A DNA stretch of 64,000 bases from the NCBI GenBank assembly GCA_001598975.1, contig BBXU01001346.1, positions 1 to 64,000 on the forward strand, read 5' to 3'. Below are positions 27,213 through 40,196 of this stretch, piece by piece. The stretch's first letter is position 1, and each line of letters begins with the position of its first letter. The stretch is from Parachlorella kessleri. Taxonomy: Eukaryota; Chlorophyta; Trebouxiophyceae; Chlorellales; Chlorellaceae. A program made the position numbers and the translations under genes. Under the pieces are notes generated by a model. The model had not been told where the DNA came from. It searched no databases and saw nothing but the letters and a program-made list of their open reading frames with translations.

Positions 27213-30200
27213 ATGGAGTCACCGGTGAAGCTAATGCGATGGTTTGGCTTCTCCAGCCAGCCCACGCAGGACCCCAAGCCATATTGGCTGACGGACCGGG
27301 TGATGGCGTGCATCTATGGTAGGTACACTGGCCGTGGCAAGTGATCTGGTGGCGGCTCTGTGATGGGGAGGTGGGTCCAGCCACATAGTATCAGATCTTA
27401 TTCCACAGAGTGTACCCTGCAGAGGAGGACCGACAGTCGTGGAACAACTCATACCGCTCGACTTACCTGGCGGATGCGTATAAGGATTATTTGCGGGCAG
27501 CATCGCAGCAGGTTCGGTCGGCGCGCAGCGGAGCTGGAATACTTTTTATCAACCTTAGCCCAGTCCTGCGCAATCCAGAAGTCTATGGCTACTTCAATAA
27601 CTCAGGTGGGTTGGCGTCTCGGGTGCGATCTAGGAAAGGAGGGAGCAGTTCTCAAACTTACGAAGATGCCCTACCTGGGTAGGTCTGCTGCAGACTAGAA
27701 AATGAAATTACCTCAATTTGGGTAGGTCTGCTGCAGAATGGAAAATCATAATTGGCTGGTCAGGGGCACAGCAAGGGTCTTATACATGCAAGGGCAGCTG
27801 CGGTTTGCCCCCAGATGGCTTCAGCATATGAAGAACCCAGCTCCTGCCTGCCTGCAGTTGTGGAGCTGCCCATGGACATTTGGGAGACGCCTCCTGGGCT
27901 CGCAATATGCCCGCTGCAATATGTGTTTACGGTGTGCAGCCAGATGCATCTGTGGCTCAGCCTAGCACCTGACAATGTTGTGGTAAGCGGATTGCATGCG
28001 CACATGCGGCAACATCACGGCCTTGGAACCGGAATTGCTGAATCTCTTCAAGGCAGCTCTTCTGGCAGTGGTATGCATACTATTGTAAGCAATATTGCAT
28101 CCTACATGCAAGACTCGCGTCACTGTAATAGACACCTTGAGTCGGTTCACCATGGCAAGCAGCCCTCCTCATCCTGCAGGTGCTACATGCGCGCTCCTGC
28201 AGCAACACAGCGCGGCAGTTGGTTCAGTTCTTTGCGGCATGCCACCTGATTTTCAGCTGTGGCTGCGATAATGTGTACATGGCTATGGACCTGTTGCCAG
28301 CGCCGGGGCAGGCTCACAATCCGGGGGGTCCCAGCAGCCCAACGAAGCGGGCGCTTGCAGCACACGGAATCAAGACTCCCACGTTGCAGCCAGGCAGCAG
28401 AGCCAAGTAGGTTTGCCGTGTAGCCAGGGTCTTCTGCGCGCTGCAGAAATGTCTTTCATGTAGGTTGGTATGCGCATGGCTCCCAGCACAGCTGAGACTA
28501 TGTATTTGAGCCCGTAAAAAAGTAGCTGGCATTCTTCCTGCAGCAACCACGCTATATTTGTTCTACTGGAGTGTGGGTGGTGGGGGGGGGGAGGTCGGTC
28601 CATTGAGGCACCGGTTCCAGGGTGTTAGGATGCCAGTGAAGATAGCCAATTCTGTGGTCTTGTGCAGCTACCTCTTGCCATCGCAGCACCGGTACGCAGA
28701 CTACCTTTGCCGGCTGCTGCACCAGGATGATGAGATGCCTGCCACGTATGGCCAGACACTGCTGCTGAAACGCATAGTGGTCAGGTCAGCTTGGCGACGA
28801 GGTTGGGAACGTGGGCAGTGCTTGCCTGCTCCTGCACCGCATGGTGGACATATTGGGTATTTGTCTTTCCAAGCTGCCGTGCCGGAAAAGCTGTACTGAG
28901 ATCTTAAGGTTAGGGTCTAGGGTCATACCACAGGACCACCCCACTGCACAAGCCCTTGAAGAGCACCCCTGCTGCAGCAAGCTGCGGCACTTTGCCAAGG
29001 CTGAAGCTGGTGCCCATCACAAGCCAGGCAGCGGGGCTGGGTCCCACATTAGCGGGCGCACGATGCTGGTTGTGTACCAGCGAGGGAAGAGGAAGTATGC
29101 GCTGGGGGCCAGCCTGGCGTCGACAGGGCATGACGTGAGTTGCTGAAAGCACCGAAGTGGGGTTGTGAGACTGCTGGTAATGGGTGGATGGAGATGTACA
29201 AAGCATGAATGGCTTGCCTGGTGCAGGACTTGTGGACTTGGTCATTTGGATGATGCCCAGAGCCTCTTGTCGTGTGCGTTGTGATGCCTTCATGTTGAGG
29301 TGGTCTTCGCCATGCTGCAGCTCAGTTTCCTGGGCAGATCGCTCTCTTGGGAAAATTGCTTTGGCATTGGCACTTATTTTCCCTTCGTTACTGGCAGGAT
29401 GACACCGTGGCCTTCAACGAGATCAACTTAGCAGTCAAGGGTGACGTGACGGTGGCCATGTGGTTTGCCGACCACATTGGCGAATGGGACCCGCCAGCGT
29501 TAGCTTTCGCCTTCCACACCTCGTTTGTGGAGTGCGGCGTGGTGCGGGCCACGGCCAAGAAGCTGGATGTGCCTGGGGGTGCGCCAGGTGCGCACCACAC
29601 TGGCTGGAAGTGCTCTTGGCTTGGCTTGAACTCACACTCTCAGCCCAAGCCAACAATAATCAGCACAGGCGTTGCCCAGCCAGTAAGCGGTGGAGTGTCA
29701 GCCTCTTGCATGCCCACACATGACTTGCACGAACTCTTCTTTGCTTGGAACTAAGAGATCAACACTGGCACACCCCTGCAGCTGCTGTGGCCCAGGCAGA
29801 GAGTGAGGGATTCTTCATGGACATCATCCTGGATGATGAGCTGCCCCATGATGCCAGGTTGGCTACTGTTCTGTGTGAGGGTTTAAGTGTTGCAAGTAGA
29901 CAGCATTATCAGGTATGCCCTGCTATGGGTGGAGGGGCAGGGCAGGGTGCCAGAGCATAAGGAAGGGTGTAAGCAGTGCAACCACCGTGTACTCGAAGAC
30001 ACGGCCTTTCTGCTTGTCTGTCTGCTTGCTTGCGGTCTGTGGCAGCAAAGGGTGTTGTTATTAACAAGGTAGCGCGGTGCTGCTTCAGGGCGCAGATTGA
30101 CGTGGAGGGTGACATCGATAAGCTCAAGTACGATTGGGACGTGTTGGTGGACACCCATGGCCTGCTGGAACATAAGGCGTGAGTCCAGGGCCTGTTTGTA

Positions 30201-33200
30201 TGCGGCCAATTCTTATCGGACCTGACCTGCTGCAGACCTGTCACGAGCATGCAGCAGGTTTGAAGCGCGACGCCAAACACCCATTGGGTTGACAGGAACG
30301 CTCTTGCGTGCATTACCTTGTCAATGCCTTTATGCTTGCTGTGCCCTGCAGGCGCACCGGCTCGCAGGGCAGCAGCAACAGCCTCCAGTCGGTGGTGGGC
30401 CAGTTCAAGCAGCAGCTGGCGGGGGCGAGCGGTCGGGGCTTGAGGCCCTCGCAGCTTTCATCGCTGGCCGGTTCTCGTGGCACACTCGGCAGCTTCCCTA
30501 GCTCAAGAGCCAGCTCTCGCACCGGCTCTGTTGGTAGCCAGCTGTCGAGCGCTGAGTCAAGCCCCAGGTCGGCCAGGTTTGATGCTGCTGGCGGCGAGGG
30601 CAGCGGCACCCGGGGAATGGTTGAGTGGGACGCTGCCGAGCGGTCTGAGTTGGCTGGTGGACAGTACACTGCTCAAGGGTGAGTGGGGAAATTTGCATTT
30701 GCTCTTAGGGAAATGCTTGGGGGTGCAAATGCAAATGGGGGTGCCCTGCTTATGTGAGGTAGCTTCTTGAGGTGAAGGCAGACCGTTGCGTGGCAGGGAC
30801 CGGACGACGAGGACCGTTGCTCTTTAAACATGGCGTCATGAATAAGGGTGTAGGGGGGTAGGATGAGTTGCAAGTGCGCAATGCCAAATGCAGCTCCTTG
30901 AAGAATACAACTTTCGCTCTTACGACTGCCGCCAGCTGACGAGGGAGGCATGACCCTGTGCAGGGTCGAGGCAGCAGATCGTTCTAGAGATGCAGCCCTG
31001 GAACCCTCTGTTCAGCAGACCCTTGAGTCACTTGCAGCATCAGCAGGTGTGCTGGAAGCGTCAGATCTGCAGCAACAGCAACGGCCGCAGCAGGACTGTG
31101 CCCAGCACCCCTTCATCTCCCCGACGAGCGCTTCTCAGCTGCATGCCGAGGCCACTGCAGCCGTTGTGGAACGCATGGCGGGGGCGGAGGCGGCAGCACC
31201 AGCCGGCCCGGTGGCACCCAAGCCGCCCAAGCCGCCTCTGCTGCAGCCCTCCAGACCAGGCAAGCTTGTCTGTCCCCTGCAAGCTACGTGGTGCTATCTT
31301 GGGGTTTGTGAGGCTGAACTTTCTACGGTGGTGTATTGACCTTATACAGTATGGACAGTTCTCTGCGGACTCTTTTCACTCTACCGTGCCGCTCTCTTTG
31401 CAGGGGTGTCCCCTGAGTCGCCTCAGGCCCTTAGAAAAGCTACCGCACCGCCGCCGCCACCACCGCCGTTACCACCATCTAAGCCGTTTGCAGCAACGGC
31501 AGCTGATGCACCTTCATTACGAGCTCCAGCGGCAGCAGCAGAAGCCACAGCAAAAGATAGAACAGCAAAGCTAGGAGCACCACCACCTCCACCACCACCG
31601 CCGCCTCCCAAGAAGTCCCCGATCACCCCGGTGGGGACCTCGCTTCCACCCAGCACGGCGGTCGCACCCCCAGCACCACCGCCTCCGCCGCCCCTGGGCG
31701 GCAAGAAGGGTAAGGCCTTACAGAGCGTAGCGGGTGTTCGTGCACAATTTTTGCAAGGGCGGTCGGCAAAGCTAGTTGAGGTCCTGCTTCAATGCTGGTG
31801 CGGTGTGCTGCTTGGAGGACCGGTGAGTGTCGAATGCGCCGGGGCCATTTCTGAAGCCAAGGACATGACAAACGAACCCCTCCTCCCATACATGCAGGGG
31901 CTGCGGTGCCCCCGCCACCCCCGCCGCCGCCTGGTGCAAAGCGAGGCCCTCCTCCTCCTCCCCCACCGCAAGGGACGCCGACAGGTGCGTGGAGGAGATG
32001 CATTCGCTTGTAGCCTTATTACCTCTTGATGAGGTTTGCGTGTAGTAGGACAATTGTTGCCCCTGCTTCAGTGCGGAGCAGCAGCGCTTTTTATCGAGCA
32101 CTGCTGCACTTGTGCTTGCAGGTCGGGGGCCCCCGGCAGCTCCCCCTCCACCGTCTGGCAAGGGCATGCCTTCCCCACCAAAGCCGCCGTCGCGACCCTC
32201 CTCAGCAGGTAAGGCCTGCACTGAATAATAGCAAAGTACATTCGCTGTGACCGGCGCGGTAAACCTTTCATTTTTTTGGTTGATGCACACCGCAGTTTAG
32301 TTTTCGCGCTGCTGCCAGGCAGTCATGTAATGCACACCTGGGTAGCTTTGTGAACATGCCGCGTTTGCCCAGATGCGCGATTGTCCACCCCTGCAGGCAG
32401 CGCGGCACCACCGCCTGCTTTGCCACCCAAGCATGCCTCTCCACTTAAGCTGCGGGCGCTGTACTGGAATAAAGTGTCGCGGCAGTCGGGCACTGTGTGG
32501 GATGACCTAGCACCAGTGGAGCCTCTCACTGACCCATATGCCTCAGCCATGGGCCAGCTCTTTGCGGTGAGTTGCTGCTGTTCTTCCAACGCTGTTATTG
32601 TATCAGGGTGCCCCCGCAGAGGTATTTGCGACAGCAGCATTCCGTGTGGCCGTACCGATGCCATCACTTGTTGTGTATAAGGATGAGGAGCTTTTTCCTT
32701 TGTCCAAGCGCCAACAGCAGCATGAGCTGGACTTGACACATACCAGCTGTTTTGATAGTTGAGCCCACCAGCAGTATATACTGCCCTGCTTTGCGCAGGT
32801 GAAGCAGACCACCAAGGTCGACACCCCGGCCTCAGCAATGAAGCGGGAACGCAGTGGGCCGGTGGTCAAGGTTATCCAGTTGCCACGGGCCAACAACATC
32901 AGCATCATGCTCACGCAGGTGTGCGTTGGGGCGGTGTTGGTTGTTTGCTCTTGAGTAGGTGTGGGGTCACCTCGAAACAGGGCGTGTGTTTCAAATTGAA
33001 GAAAGGAAGTCAATTCCGCAGCAAAGCTGTGCTCAAGTGGCATGCAAGGCCTTCAGATGAGCAGCCGGGCATTCCGTTCAGCGCTTGGATTTCCCCTATC
33101 GTCCCTGCTGCAGTTCTCTGCGTTTCGTGGCTTTGAGGACATTCGGGATGCGGTGCTGACTGGCAGCGACCGGCTTGGGCAGGAGCACCTGAGCACCCTC

Positions 33201-35412
33201 ATGCAGGTAGTCTTGGCTGCGTGGGCAGGCGAAATGCCGGGGGGGTGTTGCTTTGGCCACATTTGCAATGTGCAGTTGCTCTCCATAGTGCAGTGGTAGA
33301 AGAATGGGAGGGAGGGGGACGAACATGAGTCGGTGTCCATAAGGCAACCTGCCTTGATGGTGGTGTGCGTAGGTGATCATGGCGCCGTGCATGTCGCACT
33401 ATGTTGCTTTTGCTTGGTGCTTCTGCACGCTTTGAGCAGCACTTCTACATGCCTGCATGGCGCAGTGCATGTCGTGGGCGTGCTGAGGCTTAAGAGGATT
33501 CTGCAAGGGGCTGCCTGTGCAGATAGCCCCCACGGAGGATGAGCAGCGTGCACTGCAGCGGTACCGCGGCCCGCGTAGTGAGCTGTCACCACCCGAGCAG
33601 TTCTTGCTGGTCATGTGCGAGGTTCCCCGCCTGGACAAGAAGGTGAACTGGCGCGGGAGCCTGCTGCTGTGAGGCTGCCGTGCTTTGCTAGGCCTGTGCA
33701 TCATTGCTCGTTCAGGTGTTGATATCGCAATGCTGGGGCACGAGGGGAACTGTGATTACATCTGCCATTCTGTCCCTGTGCAGATATCAGCTCTGATGTT
33801 CCGCAACCAGTTCGGCGCACTGTGCAATGACGCCCAGACGGGAATGGAGACGCTGCAGGCAGCCTGCCAGCAGATCAAGGACAGCCAGCGGCTTCGCCAG
33901 GTGTGTAGGTACCACGCTAGCAGCCTGAGTTGGCAGGTGCAGGCTGGTGACGGAGGCCAATTGCGGCTGGTGCGTGCTGTATCAGATTTCTAAGGCTTGT
34001 TTGTCTTCACGTTGAGTTCCCTTTGGCTGGAGTTGTGGCACGTCTTGTAGTTGTCATATAGCTGGTCCTGAGGTGGCATGCTTCTAGTTGCAGGTGCTCC
34101 GGATCGTGCTGGCCAGCGGGAACCTCCTCAATGCTGGGACCCACCGCGGCCAGGCTGAGGGTATCAAGCTGGATGTTCTCTCAAAGCTGGGGGACGTCAA
34201 GGTCACTGTCACGGGCCTGACAGCTATCATCGCGGATGCCACAGCTCAGGGAGCAAATGGCAGCAGCCGTAGCGGGAGCAGCAGCAGGACCAATGGGGCC
34301 CTGGACAAACAGCAGCAGCAGCCAGAGCAGCAGCGTCATGAAGCAGCAGCAGCGCCATTGCCGCCAGTGCGCACGCTGCTGGACTTCGTGGCGTGGGTGG
34401 CGGTGCGTGAGGCACTGCAGTCGGCAGCCACAGCCAGCAGCGGCAAGAAGGCGGCCTCGCAGCAAGTCTTAAGAAGCGCTCGGCTGGGGTACTTGGCGGA
34501 GGAGCTGAACAGCCTTTCTGACGCTGTGCGTCGCATGCAAACAGGTGGGTTGAGGGATGGATGTGGCCCAGGAAAGACACACTCTGGCGCCGTGGACAGA
34601 CAGGGAGGGGGCCATGTAAGCTGGAAGATCTCCGCCAGAAGTTTTAATGACATGGTTGTTTCCCTCAAAATTGGGCTTTGTACCATCTCATGGCAGGCAC
34701 ATGGTGCATTTGTTGGGACACGCCACCATTTGTGGGTAGGCTTAGCGAGGTGAAGGTGACTTACTGCCAGTGGTCCGCCGTCATCCCTACGCGGTCCTAT
34801 TGTTGCTGGATTCCACCTGCAGATGTGATGGAGGCCATGAGGCAGTTGAATTTGGGCTTGCGGGAGGCCAGGCTGGAGTATGAGGCAGAGTCCGCCAACC
34901 CCACCCATCAAGAGATGCAGCAGCCAGGGGCGCCAGGCGGCAACTCCAGAACACCTGGCATGCGGCAGGCTTCCTTTGCCAGTAATCTGGAGGCTGCTGC
35001 CGCCGGCGGACAGCAGCAGCAGCAGCGCAGCAATGGGGGCGGGGAGGCCGACGTACCAGGGGGAGGCACGGAGCCAGGACCAGGGTTAGATGCATGCGGC
35101 ACGACCAGCACCAGCGACACTGCTAGTGAGGGCGGCAGCAGGAGTGGCGTGAAGCCCCACAGCAACACGCCCACAGTGCCGGCGGCTCCACCGTTTGCAG
35201 CCATGCTGGGGTCGTTCCTGGACAGCGCCCAGACGCGCCAGGAGGCCTTGCAGGCAGCCCAGCAGAAGACGGAGGCGGTTGTTCGGGAGACTGTGGGCTG
35301 GCTGGGGGAAACGCCAGACCCTGATGCCTCTGGCACTTTTGAGCTTCTGCTGAAGTTCTGCTCCGAGTTTGACTCGGCGTTCCGCAGGGTGTACAAGGCG
35401 CTAAAGGGGTAG
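27213..35412 (+). CDS. class II formin with inactive PTEN-like domain, FH1 and FH2, 21 exons, 1358 aa
   Basis: An actin nucleator and elongator. Exons: 27213-27322, 27409-27605, 27825-27982, 28180-28406, 28668-28784, 28978-29134, 29398-29578, 29782-29857, 30089-30178, 30352-30678, 30964-31259, 31404-31709, 31898-31984, 32122-32208, 32397-32566, 32799-32918, 33114-33206, 33523-33642, 33784-33900, 34094-34544, 34823-35412. Residues ~1-230 match the PTEN-like phosphatase fold and ~255-438 its C2 domain, which in plant class II formins tethers to membranes. At the catalytic loop the sequence reads VLHARSCSNTAR: the Cys of HCxxGxxR is Ala, so no phosphatase activity is expected. Residues ~640-820 form FH1 with polyproline runs. 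FH2 starts at LKLRALYWNKV (~825) and continues to the end, broken by a Gln/Ser-rich insert (~34250-34360). The intron after 31259 has a GC donor. ATG 27213 is the first in the open frame. Confidence 0.9.
27676..27754. repeat. tandem duplication, period 43 bp, in a formin intron
   Basis: A 19-bp core starting at 27676 recurs at 27719, with weaker similarity after it. It lies between formin exons 2 and 3. Confidence 0.7.
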
Positions 35413-35944
35413 GGCCATCAGGGCATGGTGCTCAGATCGCAGACTGAGGCTAGAGCGTTGTGCTAGAAACCGGCTTGCCAAGTGCATTGATTGCTGTGTT
35501 TGCCTGCGGCAGTGGTGTCTCCCTTGCCGGCAGGCTATTGACATGTGATTTCTCGGTTCCTCTCATGGTGATATTGCCAGTTGGAGCTTGGTAGCAAGTC
35601 CCAAGTGTTGCATTGCTAGGGTTGAGTGTGGCAAGAGTAAGGCAGCCTCTGTTAGACAGACAGACTAGAGTGAGGGTAGACAGACGGACGCGACCTTGCT
35701 GATTTTGACTTTTTTTGCTCTGACTCCTTCTTTTGCTTAGGACCAGCGCGGGACTTGTTACACACATTTCATTGCTGAGAGGTGTGCTTGCCTTTCTGTG
35801 CTCTGAGGCTGCTCGCAAGTTGTACCTGCGTGCCCACAAAGCTAGCCTGTCCTGGAATGAATGTCCATATGCCCAAATAGTGCGCATGACCGCTTGCAAG
35901 AAGGCAACCCCTTGCAGGGGTACCTAGCTCGCATGGCTGGGTTT

Positions 35945-35949
35945 TGTAA
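35945..35949 (+). terminator. candidate TGTAA poly(A) signal of the formin
   Basis: First TGTAA on the plus strand after the formin stop that I found; distance 533 nt. Confidence 0.4.
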
Positions 35950-36303
35950 TTTAGGACACCCAGCAGTGCGAGGTTGCGCTGATAAAGGCAGCTATATGTC
36001 TAATCTTGGTGTAGGACGACAGGTACCCCACAGCCCCTGCTCGGTTGTGTTGCACACACCATCAAGGGTGAGTCAGCACAAAGTATCAAAACAGGCAATC
36101 AGCTACAGCGGTGGTGTACGATGACTGGCTCTTGCAGGCTCACTTTGACATGCCCTTGTGGCCCCTTGCATTGCAGCGCTCCTCCTCCCCGGTAAGAAGG
36201 CTGCAAGAAGTTCAGTCACACTGACTGGCAGATGCCGGCGACTACCTCACCGTCTGTTGGCTTATCTTGCATGCTTTTCTTCAACTTGCGGGCATGAAAC
36301 TGT

Positions 36304-36308
36304 TTACA
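36304..36308 (-). terminator. candidate TGTAA poly(A) signal of the glycosyltransferase-like gene
   Basis: TGTAA on the minus strand about 375 nt after that stop codon. Confidence 0.4.
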
Positions 36309-36681
36309 CCCGTGGAAGCTTGATGATGAGTGTCATGTATGACATATCCAACTTAAGGTACAATACCTTCATTATCTCAATGGCTTTGATGATGGAATTG
36401 AACAAATGCCTTATTGTGTATGCTTAACGGGTGTTGAGCGCATCAAGATGGAGCAATGAGGCTCCCTAACACCGGGCAAGTCTGACCCCTGGCTGGTGAA
36501 ACCAAGGCCTACGAGGGAGGGGCACACTACAAGTACATGGTAGTTCTGTCATGAGCTACTAAGCTATCACTGAAGAATTTTACGCAGCACCCATTCTGGT
36601 ACCCGGTAGCTGGCCAATCGTGGCCAGCATGCCAGCACCCCTTGAGAACCTGCCTGGCAGCCACCTGCTCTACTAGTTTCA

Positions 36682-39600
36682 TCACTGCGTGCTCCGCAGC
36701 ACATTGTAGCATTCGCCAACATTATGGCTTTCCTGCGCCTCAGGGCTGATGGCATAACGGTACATCTTCTCATCAAAGATGCCCTCGGTTGTGTCCTCGC
36801 CCTGGGCCTGCATGCACAACAGCATCAGTTGTGATATCCAGCCTCACCCCTTTATAGGCGCGTGCCCCCATCAAAGCCGGCAGCCCAGACATGTGCTCTT
36901 CTAGCAGACTCATGTGCTATTCCTGTGTGTGTGTGTGTGTGTGGTGTGTGTGTGTGTGTGTGCGTGCGTGCGAGTTTGAAGTTGTTCCCCCGTGAGATGC
37001 CCAGCCTCTTTTCCAGAAAACATTATGCCATTCCATATGGCGACTGTTCCACAAACAAAAAGCGCTAGGTCAGTAGCGCCTGCTATCAAGGCACGACCTC
37101 TCACGCCAGCCACTGACCGCCAGCCGCCAGAGTTCATCATCCCCTGTGCATGCGCCGGAAGGTGACTGAGGACAATGATCTGACTGCTCCGCCTACCTGC
37201 GCCAGCATCCATGCGGTGTACTTGTCCACGAAGGGCTCGCCCACATGCCAGCTGGCCTTGATGAAGACCGTCTCGAAGGGGTTCATGGTGATGGAGTCGT
37301 AGGTGCCGTGGCGCGAGGGATGGACATTGTTGTTGCACCGCCAATGCCGCCGGTCGCGCCAGTCCACCTGCCAGAATAGAGCAGGAAAACTAGTGAAGGC
37401 ATGGGACTGCAACAGGATGTTGCACCTTGCAAGCATGCCAACCCATCAGCTTCACAGAATGCAAGACCAGCTTGCCAGCATGACAGCACATCCCGAGTTG
37501 TCTAAGACACTTGGCTAAGCATGGATGAGCATCGCCGCGGCGCCGGCAGCCACTTGTGAGCAGCTAGAAAGGCTCAGTTTGCCCGAAAGGGCGTCCTGGC
37601 AAAACCATGCACGAATTGACAGCAATGCCCCATTAACATACCTCCATGCCATACTTGGCCATAAGCGTTGCGACATTCCAGCCGCGCTGCATCAGGGAGG
37701 CGGTCAGCCCGTACTCGCCCTTCACAACCACACCATCACTGCAATGCCAGGGCCAATAACAGCACAGCTCAACCACTGCAATAACACGCTGGTGAGCCCA
37801 CATATCTTGCCTGCAGTAACACAGCAGCAGGTTGGATGTAATAGGATAACACAACATTGGCCCCATCATATGGCAACAGCTAGTTTGAGTCACGAGTCTT
37901 GAATTTTCGTGGGGCGAATGACGCCACAAAGCGCCCATGCCGCTTTTGCCTGGTTCAGCACACACTGCCGAGTACCAGAACACCCCACCAGCACCCAAGT
38001 AATGGCCCGCTGAAAGCCCAGCACCATGGACGGAACCACCGGGCCACTATCACATCACTGCATGCCACCATGCCATCCAGAGTTCATTGCGGAGGCGTGC
38101 TGCACAGCCTTCCTCCACGCTGCTACGCGGCGCTAACTCACTCGCACAGCTTGCATGTGCGGGTCTGGAAAACGGTGTCCTCCATCAGCGCCTGCAGCCC
38201 CAGCTGGTCAAGCGCAAAAGCCCACGACTCCAGCTTGGGTCCATAGCCACCTGCGGTAAGGAATGCATGACAGCTAAGACATGGGCCACTAGTGCGGCCT
38301 TCCTAGACAGCTATGTTGCAGTTGACTTTGTTTGTTTGAGACTGTTGCAACAAGTCACTTGCCCCTTCCAAAGCACCTTACTATATACTGAACAAACCCT
38401 CGGTAACATCTCTGCACACCATGTCGCCAGCGCACCACTTCAGCAATGAATAATTTGCCAGCATTGAGCGCAGGGGCACCGGCAAGCCCGCCGTCCCATC
38501 CTCTTCCCCAAGCGCCCAGTGAACGTCACAAACCTGCATCCACTTCCGGCAGGCAAACCAGCGAGGATGACACTGCCTTGATGTCCCCAACAAGTCGGTC
38601 TGTGTAAGCCCGCGTCCACTGCCAGCCGGTCGGCATGTAGGCAGGCATGAAGGGGCCGCGCACTGAGCTGTTGAGAAAGATGAAGTATTTATACTTCCTG
38701 CAGGGGTAAAGTGCCGCACTCAAAATGGGACCTCTTGTAATGTTAGTCTATGGCCAGCCCCACCGCAATGCAAAGACAAAGACATCTTCGCTCTAGCTGC
38801 CCAGGCTTCGCAACTGCCTTGGGATTGTCATGTGCGCCGGTCAGGACCCCATAAAACTAGGTACTACAATGTACAGATTCCAGCTGCCCTGTGCGCACAC
38901 GCCAAACCACAACACACCCTGTAACCCTGCATCCTGACTTACTTGAGCTGCCCCCGCGCCGTAAGCCACTCCAGAGTCGTGTTGTGCGCCGCAAAGTCCA
39001 TGCCTTCATTGGACTTGCGTCGCAGCACCGCCACCCGCTCGCTGGTATAAGCATAGCTGATCTCAGCAAGCTCTGGCTCGGTCTCCCTATACCAAAGCAA
39101 GGCCATGCGTTGCTTACTTGTTCTTGTGTTCAATCAGCTGCCTGCCTGCCCGCTGCCGGCAGGGAAGTGCATCTGGCATCTGGGTGTTGCCGCCCAACCA
39201 TGCGGCCCCAAAACACTTCAAGCGGGTCCCCATCATATAAACTATACCCCTGCGGAAGTTGCATTTCTGCTGCTGGTTCTTGGTGCCTATGTCAGTAGAC
39301 ACAACCCTGGTTTACTGAACATTGAAATTTGACCCCGCAGGACTCATATGGGCTTGCAGGTGGTGAGCACACAGGACCAACAAGCATGCAAGGCTCAGCG
39401 TACAATCTAGATCTCATGCAGGCTGCTGCCTGCATTACATTCTTGACAAACAGAGCAGACCTAACAAACATTGCGCCATTTACCGACAACGTCAAGCGTC
39501 TGTCCCACTCACTTCAGCATAGGGTAGAGCCGGCTGCAAGGCCGACAGACCTTGCCATTCACCACCACCACAAAGTCTGTGTTGGCGGGCATCTGCACAT

Positions 39601-40196
39601 GCGCGCCCAGCCCCATGCCCACAGTGATGAAGAATTCAAAGTTCTCCTTCTGCAGCAGCGAGGGCGCACAACTCAGTTCTGTGGGCCGGATTGTGGCTAC
39701 TCTGCTCTGTTCCTCTAAAAAGGCATCGTTGCTTAACATTTTGGTAAGATCAGCCCGTCAACCAGGCAAGCTTGAGAGCCCCGCTCCCAGTGAGCCTGTC
39801 ACTGCAACACCACTTCGCACGGAAGGCTTATGCACTCCCTGCAGGCTGGGCTTCGCCCAGGCGCAACGTCACCTGCAGCCCTCGCCGCACCTGTATGGCA
39901 TCCTTTTCGAAGTAGGAGTAGGACACCAGGACCGGCGGACTGGGCGCTTCTTCCTGCTGCAGTTGCCGCTGCCACTGGCGGCCGTGCACGCTTGGCACAG
40001 ACTCTGGGTACAGGAATATGAGGGTGGACACCAGGGCAAAGACTGCCACTAGAGCCAGGCCCCATCCTAACTTGCCATTGGGGTTCCTTAGCTTCCTGTA
40101 TGCCCCACTGCCCATGCCCGAGCTATTTGTCCGGTAGATGGTTTCTCCCAGGAGTGGCGCGTCCAAGTTGGCTCTTTGCCGGTGGTGTATCGCCAT
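36682..40196 (-). CDS. type II membrane glycosyltransferase-like protein, 8 exons, 417 aa
   Basis: Exons on the minus strand: 40196-39891, 39649-39513, 39086-38943, 38697-38534, 38250-38142, 37738-37642, 37367-37197, 36807-36682. A short cytosolic head is followed by one transmembrane segment (~residues 44-63) and a long lumenal part, the usual Golgi type II topology. The lumenal domain has a hydrophobic strand before Asn-Gly (FVVVVNG), an Asn-Thr-rich segment, KYKYFIFLNSSVRGPF, and GEYGLTASLMQRGW. The FLNSSVRGPF block recurs in uncharacterised glycosyltransferase-like proteins of algae and fungi; I recall the family resemblance but not a defined substrate. I see no classic DxD motif, so donor and acceptor are unknown. 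The open frame extends to a TTG at 40208; ATG 40196 is the first real start. It diverges from the L11 gene. Confidence 0.78.
36924..36972. repeat. (GT)n microsatellite
   Basis: About 49 bp of TG/GT dinucleotides with one interruption and a CGTG tail, in the last intron of the glycosyltransferase-like gene. Likely length-polymorphic. Confidence 0.95.

Larger units (their letters stand above)
35413..36681. other. convergent intergenic region with poly(A) signals
   Basis: About 1.27 kb between the formin stop and the glycosyltransferase-like stop. TGTAA at 35945-35949 suits the formin (533 nt after its stop), and the reverse complement at 36304-36308 suits the minus-strand gene (about 375 nt). 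No coding sequence recognised. Confidence 0.5.

Noticed and set aside
31423..31704. Gly-rich open frame on the minus strand
   Set aside because: It is the antisense shadow of the formin FH1 polyproline codons, which read as glycine on the other strand.
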